DNA of 15,309 nt, from positions 1 to 15,309 of the forward strand of contig JANLGZ010000053.1 in NCBI GenBank assembly GCA_024653905.1, read 5' to 3'. A program made the position numbers and the translations under genes. The notes beneath the pieces were generated by a model. That model made no database searches, was not told the DNA's origin, and was given only the letters and a program-made list of their open reading frames with translations. This stretch comes from an archaeon. Its GTDB lineage: Archaea; Iainarchaeota; Iainarchaeia; Iainarchaeales; Iainarchaeaceae. Below, piece after piece: positions 1-6,719 of this stretch. Position 1 is the stretch's first letter, and each line of letters begins with the position of its first letter.

Positions 1-1836
1 CATTAAATTTCCTTTAACTTTTTCAAAATCATCTGCTTTAATGCCCTCAGTTTTCATTGCAACAAACCTTGAAGCATTAAAAAGTTTCATTAAGAACTTT
101 TTACCAGAAATAAATTCTTTTTCCTGAAAAGGCAAATCTTCCCCCAAAGAACCTGCAGCAGCCCAATACCTAAGCATATCTGCTGAATACTTTTCAATCA
201 TTTCAATTGGTTCAATCACATTACCCAAACTCTTGCTCATTTTCCTTCCTTTAGAATCAAGCGCATGTCCTGAAATCATTATGTCTTTCCATGGAAGTTT
301 CTTATCATGGAAATAACCTTTTACAATTGTGTTAAATGCCCACAAAGTGATAATATCATGTGCCTGAGGCCTCATACTCATCGGGAACAATTTTTTGTGA
401 AACTCTTTATCCTCAGCCCATCTTGAATTAATTTGCGGAGTAAGAGAGGAAGTCATCCATGTATCCAGAACATCTTTTTCAGGAACAAATTCTTTGCATT
501 TACATTTTGGGCATTCTTTTACTGGAGGTTTATCTTGTATTGGATCTACAGGAAGCTGTTTTTCATCAGCAAGTATTTCTGCTTCACAATTTTTGCAATA
601 CCAAACCGGGAAAGGAACCCCAAAAAATCTCTGCCTTGAAATGCTCCAGTCCCATTGTAAACCTTTAATCCAGTTAGCATACCTGACCTTCATGTGTTGT
701 TTCGGAAACCAGTTTAATTCTTCTCCTTTTTTCAAAAATTCTTTTTTAAGATCCATATATTTTATGAACCATTGTTTTGTTGAATATACTTCGATTTGTG
801 TTTTACATCTTTCATGAACACTTACATCGTGTGTTATCGGTTCTATTTTTTCAACATGGTTTCCTTTTTGTAAAGCATCAATAATTTTTTCTCTTGCTTC
901 TTTTATTTTCAAACCCGCGTATTCTTTAGCCACTTCATTTAATCTACCGTCTTTTCCAACAACTGATTTAACTTTAAATTGCGGGTGTTTGGCGACAAAT
1001 TCTATACTTGTCGCATCACTATAAGGACACCAATAAACAGCACCTGTTCCGAAATCGATTTTTGCTGATTCGTCTGCAATTATCGGAACCCATTCATTAC
1101 TGATTGGTATTTTTGCTTTTTTCCCTACAACCTCTTTGTATCTTTTATCATCTGGGTGAACTGTAATACAAATACACGCGTGCAGTAATTCCGGTCTTGT
1201 TGTGGCGTATGTTATTTGTTTGCCTCCTTCAACCTCGGCTTTAATGTAAACAAAATTTGATGGAAATTCTTTATCCTCAAGTTCAGCCTGTGCAATAGCT
1301 GTTTCACATGTTGGGCACCACATGCTTGGCGCTTCTTTTCTGTAAGCTCTTTTCATTTTGTGAATTTCAATAAAACTTTTCTGGCTCGTTTTTCTTTCAA
1401 AAGAATCAATTGTCCTGTAAAGCAAATTCCAGTCAACGCTTAACCCGAGCGAATAAAAATCGTCTTTCATTATTTCTTCGTGTTTCTTGGTTTCCTCTAA
1501 ACAAATTCTGATGAATTCTTCTCTCGTGAAATCCTTAGCTCTAATTTTTCTGCTTTTCTCAACAAGCCTCTCTGTTGCTAATCCATTATCATCAAACCCG
1601 AAAGGATAGAATACATTGAATCCCTGCATTCTTTTGTATCTTGCAATAAAATCTGCCTGTGAGTAAGAAAAAGCATGTCCTAAGTGCATTTTTCCTGAAA
1701 CAGTTGGGGGAGGGGTATCAATAGAATATATGCTTCCGTCCCTTTTTGAGTCAAAAGAATAAACCTTATCAGATTCCCATTGTTTTTGCCATTTTTGCTC
1801 TATTGCACGAAAATCCGTTCCTTTATTTTCAGTCAT
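1..1836 (-). CDS. valS: Valyl-tRNA synthetase, N-terminal 612 residues (partial, runs off left edge)
   Basis: Class I aminoacyl-tRNA synthetase that charges tRNA-Val in the cytoplasm. I translated the minus strand from the ATG at 1836; the frame stays open to base 1. The HIGH-type signature reads HLGH at residues 51-54 (1675-1686), preceded by DTPPPTVSGKM, the usual archaeal ValS context. KMSKS is complete at 229-243 (residues 532-536). Between them lies the CP1 editing domain with the archaeal-style motif TTRPELL followed by VHPDDKRY, plus Cys pairs (WCPTC near 1310; CKNC and CPKC near 500-600) likely to bind zinc. Downstream of KMSKS the text GNVIEPIEMIEKYSADMLRYW is typical of ValS rather than IleS or LeuS. 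The anticodon-binding C-terminal domain lies outside the window. The gene follows dnaJ by 120 bp and probably has its own weak promoter near 1860-1872. Confidence 0.95.
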   Translation of the reverse strand, partial: MTENKGTDFRAIEQKWQKQWESDKVYSFDSKRDGSIYSIDTPPPTVSGKMHLGHAFSYSQADFIARYKRMQGFNVFYPFGFDDNGLATERLVEKSRKIRAKDFTREEFIRICLEETKKHEEIMKDDFYSLGLSVDWNLLYRTIDSFERKTSQKSFIEIHKMKRAYRKEAPSMWCPTCETAIAQAELEDKEFPSNFVYIKAEVEGGKQITYATTRPELLHACICITVHPDDKRYKEVVGKKAKIPISNEWVPIIADESAKIDFGTGAVYWCPYSDATSIEFVAKHPQFKVKSVVGKDGRLNEVAKEYAGLKIKEAREKIIDALQKGNHVEKIEPITHDVSVHERCKTQIEVYSTKQWFIKYMDLKKEFLKKGEELNWFPKQHMKVRYANWIKGLQWDWSISRQRFFGVPFPVWYCKNCEAEILADEKQLPVDPIQDKPPVKECPKCKCKEFVPEKDVLDTWMTSSLTPQINSRWAEDKEFHKKLFPMSMRPQAHDIITLWAFNTIVKGYFHDKKLPWKDIMISGHALDSKGRKMSKSLGNVIEPIEMIEKYSADMLRYWAAAGSLGEDLPFQEKEFISGKKFLMKLFNASRFVAMKTEGIKADDFEKVKGNLM

Positions 1837-1859
1837 TAGTTAATTCAATAGAATAGGTG

Positions 1860-1872
1860 TTAAAAAAGTTGG
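1860..1872 (-). promoter_or_regulatory. Weak TATA-like element for valS
   Basis: On the minus strand the T-rich stretch ACTTTTTTAACACC lies about 28 nt before the valS ATG, the spacing expected of an archaeal TATA box driving a leaderless transcript. No convincing Shine-Dalgarno sequence precedes the ATG, which fits a leaderless start. The box is a poor match, so this is tentative. Confidence 0.35.
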
Positions 1873-1873
1873 T

Positions 1874-1906
1874 TTAATCAAAAATCCCTTTCAATTTCCC
1901 AACAAC
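1874..1906 (-). repeat. Echo of the dnaJ 3' end in the dnaJ-valS intergenic region (copy B)
   Basis: Read on the minus strand this encodes VVGKLKGIFD followed by TAA, the same tail as the DnaJ C-terminus (GKLKGIFD-stop, 1957-1983). Over those 27 nt the two copies differ at 4 positions, all synonymous. It also matches 10227-10253 (VVGKLKGIF) at 22 of 27 positions, again with only synonymous differences. The frame is open back through the intergenic region but has only a TTG as a possible start, so I do not call a gene. Confidence 0.7.
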
Positions 1907-1950
1907 CTTTTCTTTTCTTACAAGAAAAAAAAGCTTGGCCAAAAGAAAAG
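1907..1950 (-). terminator. Probable terminator of the grpE-dnaK-dnaJ transcript: T8 tract inside an A/T inverted repeat
   Basis: Downstream of dnaJ, on the minus strand, there is an uninterrupted run of eight T (complement of 1925-1932). Archaeal RNA polymerase commonly terminates at such U-runs. A perfect 10-bp inverted repeat (1907-1916 with 1941-1950, arms CTTTTCTTTT and AAAAGAAAAG) brackets it, but the stem is all A/U except four pairs. A T8 run also occurs at the related repeat at 10215-10222. Confidence 0.5.
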
Positions 1951-1956
1951 AACAAG

Positions 1957-3081
1957 TTAGTCGAAAATTCCTTTTAATTTCCCAAAGATGCCTTTCCTGT
2001 TTTTTGCAGTTTCCTCTTCTTCTTGAAGCTTTTCCAATAACTCTTTCATTTTTTTGCTCATTTTTTCAGGAGTTTTAACAACAACTCTCACATACTGGTC
2101 TCCAAAATCTTTTCTTTGAAGCTTCTGGATTCCTTTTTCTTTCATTTTAAACAAAGTGCCTGATTGAGTTCCTGAAGGAACTTTCAGTTTTGCCTTTCCT
2201 TTAAGAGTTGGAACCTCAATATCATCTCCTAAAGCAGCTTCACTGAAGGAAATAGGCAATTCCATAAAAATATCAAAACCGTCTCTTTTGAAAACCTCAT
2301 GCGGTTCAACAAAAATAACAGCAATCAAGTCGCCTTTGATCGCGCCTTTTTCTCCTTCATTTCCCTGATCTCTTAATCTTAAATGATTCCCAGAATCAAT
2401 TCCTGCAGGAATTGTAATTGAAATCTTTTTCTTTTTGTGTTCTCTTCCAGAACCTGAGCAAACAGGACAAGGGTCATCAACAGATTCTCCTAAACCTCTG
2501 CATTTTCTGCATGTGCTTTGAGTAGCAATAGTGCCCAAAAAAGTTCTTCTTAATTGTTTTTCTACTCCTGAACCATGGCAAACATCACAGGTAATTATTT
2601 TTGTTCCAGGTCTTGCTCCTGAACCATGGCAATTATCGCATTCTTCTATTCTATCTACAGTAATTTCTTTTTTTGTTCCGAATGCAGCGTCCTCAAAATT
2701 TAATGAAAGTTTAAAAATAATATCCTCGCCTCTTCTCGGACCTCTTCTTCCTCCGCCGAAAATATCTGAGAAACCCTGATTCCCAAAACCAAATTGTTCA
2801 AAAATATCTGAGAAATCAAAACCTTCTCCGCCAAAACCCTGAAAGCCTCCTTGACCGCCAAATCTTTCAGCCTGCTCTCCAAATTGGTCATAATTCCTTC
2901 TTTTGGCGTCATCACTTAAAACAGAATAAGCATGCTGAACATCTTTGAATTTTTGTTCAGCATTTTCCTCTTTGGAAATATCCGGGTGGTATTTTTTGGC
3001 AAGTTTTTTGTAGGCTTTTTTGATTTCTTCCTGAGAAGTACCTCTCTGAATACCTAAAGTATCGTAGTAATCTTTTGCCAT
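1957..3081 (-). CDS. dnaJ: DnaJ / Hsp40 co-chaperone, type I
   Basis: DnaJ stimulates the ATPase of DnaK and delivers unfolded clients to it. All domains of a type I DnaJ are present in 374 residues. The J-domain (1-70) has the catalytic HPD at 32-34. A Gly/Phe-rich linker spans about 74-115. The zinc-binding domain carries four CxxCxGxG repeats (CDNC 148-151, CDVC 165-168, CRKC 191-194, CPVC 205-208). The C-terminal substrate-binding beta domains follow. The ATG is preceded by GGTG about six nt upstream, a good Shine-Dalgarno match. It is last in the operon, 39 bp after dnaK. Oddity: the final residues GKLKGIFD are coded by a sequence belonging to a short repeat found twice more in the window (1874-1906 and 10227-10253), so the tail may be repeat-derived. 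Confidence 0.98.
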   Translation of the reverse strand: MAKDYYDTLGIQRGTSQEEIKKAYKKLAKKYHPDISKEENAEQKFKDVQHAYSVLSDDAKRRNYDQFGEQAERFGGQGGFQGFGGEGFDFSDIFEQFGFGNQGFSDIFGGGRRGPRRGEDIIFKLSLNFEDAAFGTKKEITVDRIEECDNCHGSGARPGTKIITCDVCHGSGVEKQLRRTFLGTIATQSTCRKCRGLGESVDDPCPVCSGSGREHKKKKISITIPAGIDSGNHLRLRDQGNEGEKGAIKGDLIAVIFVEPHEVFKRDGFDIFMELPISFSEAALGDDIEVPTLKGKAKLKVPSGTQSGTLFKMKEKGIQKLQRKDFGDQYVRVVVKTPEKMSKKMKELLEKLQEEEETAKNRKGIFGKLKGIFD

Positions 3082-3120
3082 TTACACACCAATGTAAGAA
3101 TAAGAATCAGGATAAAGAAT

Positions 3121-5019
3121 TTATTTCTTTTTCTTTTTATCCTTGTCTTCTTCTGTAAACTCAGCATCAACAACTTTATCCTCATTAGGGGAATTTTTAC
3201 CCTTTTTTTTACCTTTCTCTTCAGTTGCTGATCCTTGTGCCTGCTGTTGATTTTGCGCTTCTTCCTGAGCTTTTTTGTAAAGTTCAGCAGAAGCTTCCTG
3301 AACCTCTTTATTTAATTCCTCAAGCTTTGTTTTCAAAACAGAAACATCTTTCTTTTCAGGTTCAAGTAATTTCTTTAATTCATCATTTTTTTCTTTAATA
3401 ATTTTAATTTTTTCTTCAGGAATTTTTCCCTTCATTTCTTCCAATATTTTTTCTGTAGAATAAACAGTTGCATCTGCTGTGTTTATAGTTTCAATTTCTT
3501 CTTTCTTTTTCTTATCCTCATCAGCATGAGATTCTGCATCTTTTTTCATTTTTTCAATTTCTTCATCACTTAGTTTATTTCCAGCAACAATCTTGATGCT
3601 TTGTTCTTTTCCAGTTCCAAGATCCTTTGCTGCAACATGAACAATTCCGTTTGCATCAATATCAAACGCTACTTCGATTTGAGGAACTCCTCTTTGTGCT
3701 GGAGGAATACCAACTAACTGAAATCTTCCCAAAGTTTTATTATCGGGAGCCAGTTCTCTTTCGCCCTGCAGAACATGAATATCAACAGCTGATTGATTAT
3801 CTGCTGCTGTTGAAAAAATCTGACTCTTTTTGGTTGGAATAGTCGTATTTCTCTGAATTAAAGGAGTTCTTATTCCTCCAAGAGTTTCTATTCCAAGAGT
3901 TAAAGGTGTAACATCTAGGAGCAGAACATCTTTGACTTCTCCAGAGAGAACTCCACCTTGAATTGCTGCTCCCATTGCTACACATTCCATTGGGTCAACT
4001 CCTCTTTCTACTTTTGCGCCTATTTCGGATTCAACGAATTTTTGCACAGAAGGCATTCTTGTTGGCCCACCTACTAAAATAATTCTATGAATATCTCCAG
4101 GGGTTACTTTAGCATCTGCTAATGCTTGTTGTATAGGTTTATCACATTTCTTGATTATTGGCATTACAAGTTCCTCAAGCTTAGCCCTGTTTAATTTCAA
4201 TTGCAAATGCTTTGGACCATCCTGAGTTGCTGTTAAATAAGGTAAATTAATTTCGGTTTCAAGAGTAGTTGATAATTCAATTTTTGCTTTCTCTGCCGCC
4301 TCTCTTAATCTTTCCATTGCAGTAGTATCTTTTGTTAAATCAAAATTTTCCTTTTTCTTGAATTCAGCAACCAAATAATTTGCAAGAGCATCATCCATAT
4401 CTCTTCCGCCAAGTTGAGTATCTCCACTTGTTGATTTAACCTCAAAAACACCATCTTCATATTCCATTACTGTAACATCAAGTGTTCCGCCTCCAAGGTC
4501 AAAAACAAGAACTTTGAAATTCTGGTCTTTCTTATCTAAACCATAAGAAAGTGAAGCCGCAGTTGGTTCATTAACAATTCTTTCAACTTTCAAACCTGCA
4601 ATTTCTCCAGCATCTTTAGTAGCCTGTCTTTGATTATCATCAAAATAAGCCGGAACTGTAATAACTGCTTTTTCCACAATATCTCCTAAAAATTCTTCTG
4701 CATCTTTCTTGATTTTTTGTAAAACAAAAGCAGATAATTGCTGAGCAGTGTATTCTTTATCTCCTGCTTTAAATTTTTTGTTGGTTCCCATTGCTCTTTT
4801 AAAACCAGAAAAAGTTCTATCTGCATTAGTAACTGCTTGTCTCCTTGCTGGTTCACCAACAAGCATCTGACCATCTTTTGTAAATGCAACTACACTTGGA
4901 AATGATTTCCCGTAAGCTGTGTTTCCTTCAGCTGAAGGAATTATTTTTGGTTTTCCGCCCTCAAGTACTGACGCTGCGCTATTACTAGTTCCTAAATCAA
5001 TTCCGATTATTTTTCCCAT
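3121..5019 (-). CDS. dnaK: DnaK / Hsp70 chaperone
   Basis: ATP-dependent foldase, centre of the Hsp70 cycle with the neighbouring GrpE and DnaJ. The 632-residue protein has the nucleotide-binding domain signatures GIDLGTSNS near the N-terminus, VFDLGGGTLDVTVME in the middle and ILVGGPTRMPSVQKF, then the hydrophobic linker DVLLLDVTPLTLGIE, the beta substrate-binding domain (FDIDANGIVHVAAKD) and a helical lid ending in a Lys/Glu-rich tail containing VVDAEFTEE. The segment after GFKRAMG is short: it lacks the ~24-residue insertion found in proteobacterial DnaK, as in Gram-positive and archaeal versions. That is consistent with the known bacterial origin of archaeal Hsp70 by transfer (family knowledge). 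Start ATG is supported by an excellent Shine-Dalgarno (GGAGATGAT, complement of 5025-5033). Second gene of the operon, 103 bp after grpE. Confidence 0.99.
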   Translation of the reverse strand: MGKIIGIDLGTSNSAASVLEGGKPKIIPSAEGNTAYGKSFPSVVAFTKDGQMLVGEPARRQAVTNADRTFSGFKRAMGTNKKFKAGDKEYTAQQLSAFVLQKIKKDAEEFLGDIVEKAVITVPAYFDDNQRQATKDAGEIAGLKVERIVNEPTAASLSYGLDKKDQNFKVLVFDLGGGTLDVTVMEYEDGVFEVKSTSGDTQLGGRDMDDALANYLVAEFKKKENFDLTKDTTAMERLREAAEKAKIELSTTLETEINLPYLTATQDGPKHLQLKLNRAKLEELVMPIIKKCDKPIQQALADAKVTPGDIHRIILVGGPTRMPSVQKFVESEIGAKVERGVDPMECVAMGAAIQGGVLSGEVKDVLLLDVTPLTLGIETLGGIRTPLIQRNTTIPTKKSQIFSTAADNQSAVDIHVLQGERELAPDNKTLGRFQLVGIPPAQRGVPQIEVAFDIDANGIVHVAAKDLGTGKEQSIKIVAGNKLSDEEIEKMKKDAESHADEDKKKKEEIETINTADATVYSTEKILEEMKGKIPEEKIKIIKEKNDELKKLLEPEKKDVSVLKTKLEELNKEVQEASAELYKKAQEEAQNQQQAQGSATEEKGKKKGKNSPNEDKVVDAEFTEEDKDKKKKK

Positions 5020-5024
5020 TACTC

Positions 5025-5033
5025 ATCATCTCC
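5025..5033 (-). promoter_or_regulatory. Strong Shine-Dalgarno of dnaK
   Basis: GGAGATGAT on the minus strand, with GGAG 10 nt before the ATG, complements the archaeal 16S 3' end. It is among the best ribosome-binding sites in the window and suggests high translation of dnaK inside the operon. Confidence 0.7.
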
Positions 5034-5054
5034 TTTTTTTGAAATTTTGTTTTT

Positions 5055-5083
5055 TTATTCTTTTTTATTTACCTTGACCTCGC
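5055..5083 (-). repeat. Echo of the grpE 3' end upstream of dnaK
   Basis: On the minus strand this reads GEVKVNKKE-stop, paralleling the true GrpE end AKVKVNKVK-stop at 5123-5152. The core is a 17-nt direct repeat with one mismatch (5064-5080 against 5132-5148), 68 bp apart and in the same reading frame relative to the tail. It also forms an A/T-rich, TATA-like stretch (GTAAATAAAAAAG) about 25 nt before a plausible dnaK leader start, so it could act as an internal promoter. Confidence 0.6.
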
Positions 5084-5122
5084 CGTTTGGTCCGGCGGTG
5101 ACGCGTGCACCTTCGGTAGCAC
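5081..5122 (-). other. GC-rich double-hairpin island between grpE and dnaK
   Basis: The 52 bp at 5071-5122 have 34 G/C (65%), in sharp contrast to the A/T-rich surroundings, and abut the grpE stop codon exactly. Two stem-loops lie side by side: 5105-5122 (GTGC and ACC pairing with GGT and GCAC around a three-base loop, one bulge) and 5081-5097 (CGCCG pairing with CGGCG around seven bases). Neither is followed directly by a long U-run, so these are not textbook intrinsic terminators. They could be an mRNA processing or stability element within the operon, or an inserted short repeat. Confidence 0.6.
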
Positions 5123-5665
5123 TTATTTAACTTTATTTACTTTGACCTTTGCAGGCCTCAGTATTTTTCCATTTAAAGTATAACCTTTCTGAAACTCCTC
5201 TAAAATTTCATCATCCTTTCCATCTTCATTCACTGTAAGCATGCAATCATGAAAATTATGGTCAAACTTTTCTCCAACACTTTTAATTTGTTTAACTCCA
5301 TTTTTTTCCATTATTTGAGATAACTGGTTATGTATAAGTACAAATCCTTTTTTCATTTCCTTATTATTGCTTTTTTCAGCTTCTTTGATTCCTTCTCCAA
5401 GCGAATCAACCAATGGCAGGAATTCTTCAAGGATTCTTGCGTTTGCCATTACTCTGAAATTTTGCATTTCTTTTTCTGTTCTTTTTTGAAAATTTTCGAA
5501 TTCTGCCTGGATTCTTTGCATAGTTTCCTTATATTCCTCAGCAAGCCTCTTTGCTTCCTGAATTTCCTTGTCATTCAGTGTTTTTGCTTCCTGCAATTTT
5601 GCTTCATTAGCTTCCTGCAATTCCGCTTCATTTTCTTTTTTCTTAATCAAAAAATCCCTCTGCAA
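5123..5665 (-). CDS. grpE: GrpE, nucleotide exchange factor of DnaK
   Basis: GrpE releases ADP from DnaK. At 180 residues it has the family layout: a long charged N-terminal coiled coil (about 8-65), the four-helix-bundle region (NFRVMANARILEEFLPLVDSLGEG) and the C-terminal beta domain ending KGYTLNGKILRPAKVKV, the GrpE signature. First gene of the operon. The listed start is a TTG at 5665 with no well-spaced Shine-Dalgarno. A second in-frame TTG at 5650 (codon 6) has GAGGG about 5 nt upstream and is the better start. No ATG fits. The coiled coil contains a tandem 24-bp repeat (5586-5633) coding for two near-identical eight-residue units (KLQEANEA-like). The C-terminal codons are echoed downstream at 5055-5083. 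Confidence 0.95.
   Translation of the reverse strand: MQRDFLIKKKENEAELQEANEAKLQEAKTLNDKEIQEAKRLAEEYKETMQRIQAEFENFQKRTEKEMQNFRVMANARILEEFLPLVDSLGEGIKEAEKSNNKEMKKGFVLIHNQLSQIMEKNGVKQIKSVGEKFDHNFHDCMLTVNEDGKDDEILEEFQKGYTLNGKILRPAKVKVNKVK
5586..5633 (-). repeat. Tandem 24-bp repeat inside grpE
   Basis: Two adjacent units, 5586-5609 and 5610-5633, match at 21 of 24 positions and encode the repeated octapeptide NEA-(E/K)-LQEA-type sequence in the N-terminal coiled coil. In-frame expansion or contraction would change only coiled-coil length. Confidence 0.8.
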
Positions 5666-5676
5666 AACCTAAAAAC

Positions 5677-5693
5677 GTTCAAAAAGTATGAAC
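5677..5693. promoter_or_regulatory. Candidate operator at the grpE transcription start
   Basis: Perfect 5-bp inverted repeat GTTCA-N7-TGAAC. With the minus-strand TATA centred at 5723, transcription should start near 5696, so this palindrome would cover about +3 to +19. Archaeal repressors often block RNA polymerase recruitment at that position. It does not resemble the bacterial CIRCE element. Confidence 0.45.
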
Positions 5694-5698
5694 ATTAA

Positions 5699-5745
5699 CT
5701 AAACTCTTTAGGCGAAGGTTTTTTAAAGGTTTCATCTAAGTTTAG
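5699..5745. promoter_or_regulatory. Divergent promoter with a shared TATA element framed by 7-bp inverted arms
   Basis: The near-symmetric box GGTTTTTTAAAGG (5717-5729) works as a TATA in both directions. It is 27 nt before the ATG of the plus-strand regulator (leaderless start at 5750), and on the minus strand it is followed by a start near 5696 for grpE. Inverted arms CTAAACT (5699-5705) and AGTTTAG (5739-5745) are centred at 5722, essentially on the TATA box. One bound dimer could therefore control both directions. Confidence 0.55.
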
Positions 5746-5749
5746 TTTT

Positions 5750-6187
5750 ATGGACGTCAATCCTAATAAAATTTCTTTCAAAATTGTTGTCAGAAAAATC
5801 GAAAAGCCTTTTTCTCATAATCCTTTAGATGAGTTTGAATGGCTTTGTCAAACATTGGGTTTTTTGGAGCCTATTGATAAAGATAAAACTGCCGCTTCTA
5901 TTTTCAAGGTTATGCTTGCTGCTTCTGATAAGGGTCAGGCTTTGAGTTCGACCGCTATTGCTGATCAGATTGGTATGAGCAGAACTGCTGTTATTAATCA
6001 CTTGAATAATCTCATGAGGTCAGGCATTGTAGTTAGAGCTGGAAAATATTATATGCTTCGTTCAAGGTCTATGCTTCGTACTATCGAGGAGATTCAGGAG
6101 GATGTTGAAAGGATTTTTTCAAGAATGAAAAAAACCGCTTTGGAAATAGATCAGGAATTAGGGGTTCTTCCTGAACCAAAAGAATAG
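5750..6187 (+). CDS. Winged-helix transcription regulator, candidate regulator of the heat-shock operon
   Basis: A 145-residue cytoplasmic DNA-binding protein. After an N-terminal stretch of about 45 residues comes a winged-helix domain (about 46-105). The helix-turn-helix is clear at 66-94: SSTAIADQIGMSRTAVINHL, with the recognition helix around SRTAVINHLNNLMRSG, followed by a wing (IVVRAGKYYMLR). The C-terminal part (108-137) is a long amphipathic helix rich in Glu, Ile and Arg, probably a dimerisation coiled coil. I cannot name the family with certainty; it is ArsR/MarR-like in architecture. Its start sits 85 bp from grpE, transcribed away from it, over a palindrome-rich promoter, so autoregulation and control of grpE-dnaK-dnaJ is the natural inference, comparable in role to HrcA in bacteria or Phr in Pyrococcus though not evidently homologous. 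Probably leaderless. Confidence 0.85.
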   Translation: MDVNPNKISFKIVVRKIEKPFSHNPLDEFEWLCQTLGFLEPIDKDKTAASIFKVMLAASDKGQALSSTAIADQIGMSRTAVINHLNNLMRSGIVVRAGKYYMLRSRSMLRTIEEIQEDVERIFSRMKKTALEIDQELGVLPEPKE

Positions 6188-6195
6188 TTTTTATA
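6188..6195 (+). promoter_or_regulatory. TATA box for the four-helix membrane protein
   Basis: TTTTTATA is centred about 25 nt before the ATG at 6217, right after the stop of the upstream regulator, and no Shine-Dalgarno precedes the ATG. This fits an independent leaderless transcript. Confidence 0.55.
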
Positions 6196-6216
6196 TTTCA
6201 AATTTCTATTTAATTC

Positions 6217-6681
6217 ATGGCAAAAAAAGGTTTGGCTTGGGAATCGAGTTTTCTGATTAAAGACAAGGCCAAGGAAAAGTTTCAATTGTTTAAAGATATT
6301 CATTGGACTGCGCTTGTTATTGTTGAATTTTTGTTAACCCTTATTCTGGTTGGAGGAATCCTGATTTATCTCGATGGCAGGTTCAATACAATTGATTTTC
6401 CTTTAAACATTTTACTTTTTGCAGTAATTGGTTATGGTGTTTTACATTTCTACAGATACACTGAACAATTCAGAAATCTAAGAGGTATGAAAAAGGAATC
6501 TTCTTTCAAATCATTTATTCTTGAATTTGTTCTGTTTATAGTAATAGTTAGTTCGGTTTACCTTTACGAGGACCCAAACATAAATACGCTTCCGTATCCT
6601 TTCAACATTTTTTTATTTGTAATAATAATTTCAATTCCGCTTTACTTTTATGTGAATGAGAAATTCGTGAGGCTGAACTGA
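6217..6681 (+). CDS. Small four-helix membrane protein with an internal duplication, function unknown
   Basis: No family is recognised. The 154-residue protein has four hydrophobic helices at about 31-51, 60-79, 97-116 and 126-145, with a Lys-rich cytoplasmic-looking N-terminus and central loop (RNLRGMKKE, 86-94). Residues 31-85 and 97-151 are repeats offset by exactly 66. Shared positions include E37-F38/E103-F104, D53/D119, N57-T58/N123-T124, P62/P128, N64-I65/N130-I131, L67-F68/L133-F134 and Y79/Y145. So each half is a helical hairpin with a short loop carrying the motif D-x3-N-T-x3-P-x-N-I. It lies 29 bp after the regulator on the same strand, so the two could be co-expressed, though it has its own TATA box. 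It might be a small membrane component of the stress response or a structural protein; nothing in the sequence decides this. Confidence 0.8.
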   Translation: MAKKGLAWESSFLIKDKAKEKFQLFKDIHWTALVIVEFLLTLILVGGILIYLDGRFNTIDFPLNILLFAVIGYGVLHFYRYTEQFRNLRGMKKESSFKSFILEFVLFIVIVSSVYLYEDPNINTLPYPFNIFLFVIIISIPLYFYVNEKFVRLN

Positions 6682-6719
6682 ATTTTAAAAATTTGTTCAA
6701 TTGAATTAGTACTTTAATT

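Noticed and set aside
433..817. Plus-strand open frames of 68-107 codons
   Set aside because: They lie opposite valS, which has a full set of synthetase motifs; the plus-strand peptides are Phe/Ser-rich antisense reading with no domain.
5071..5122. GC island considered as an assembly or vector artefact
   Set aside because: It is flanked by the in-frame direct repeat of the grpE end and leads smoothly into the dnaK ribosome-binding site; I cannot exclude an artefact without reads, but nothing in it looks like vector.
5677..5693. Palindrome considered as a bacterial CIRCE/HrcA site
   Set aside because: CIRCE has TTAGCACTC arms with a 9-bp spacer; neither sequence nor spacing matches.
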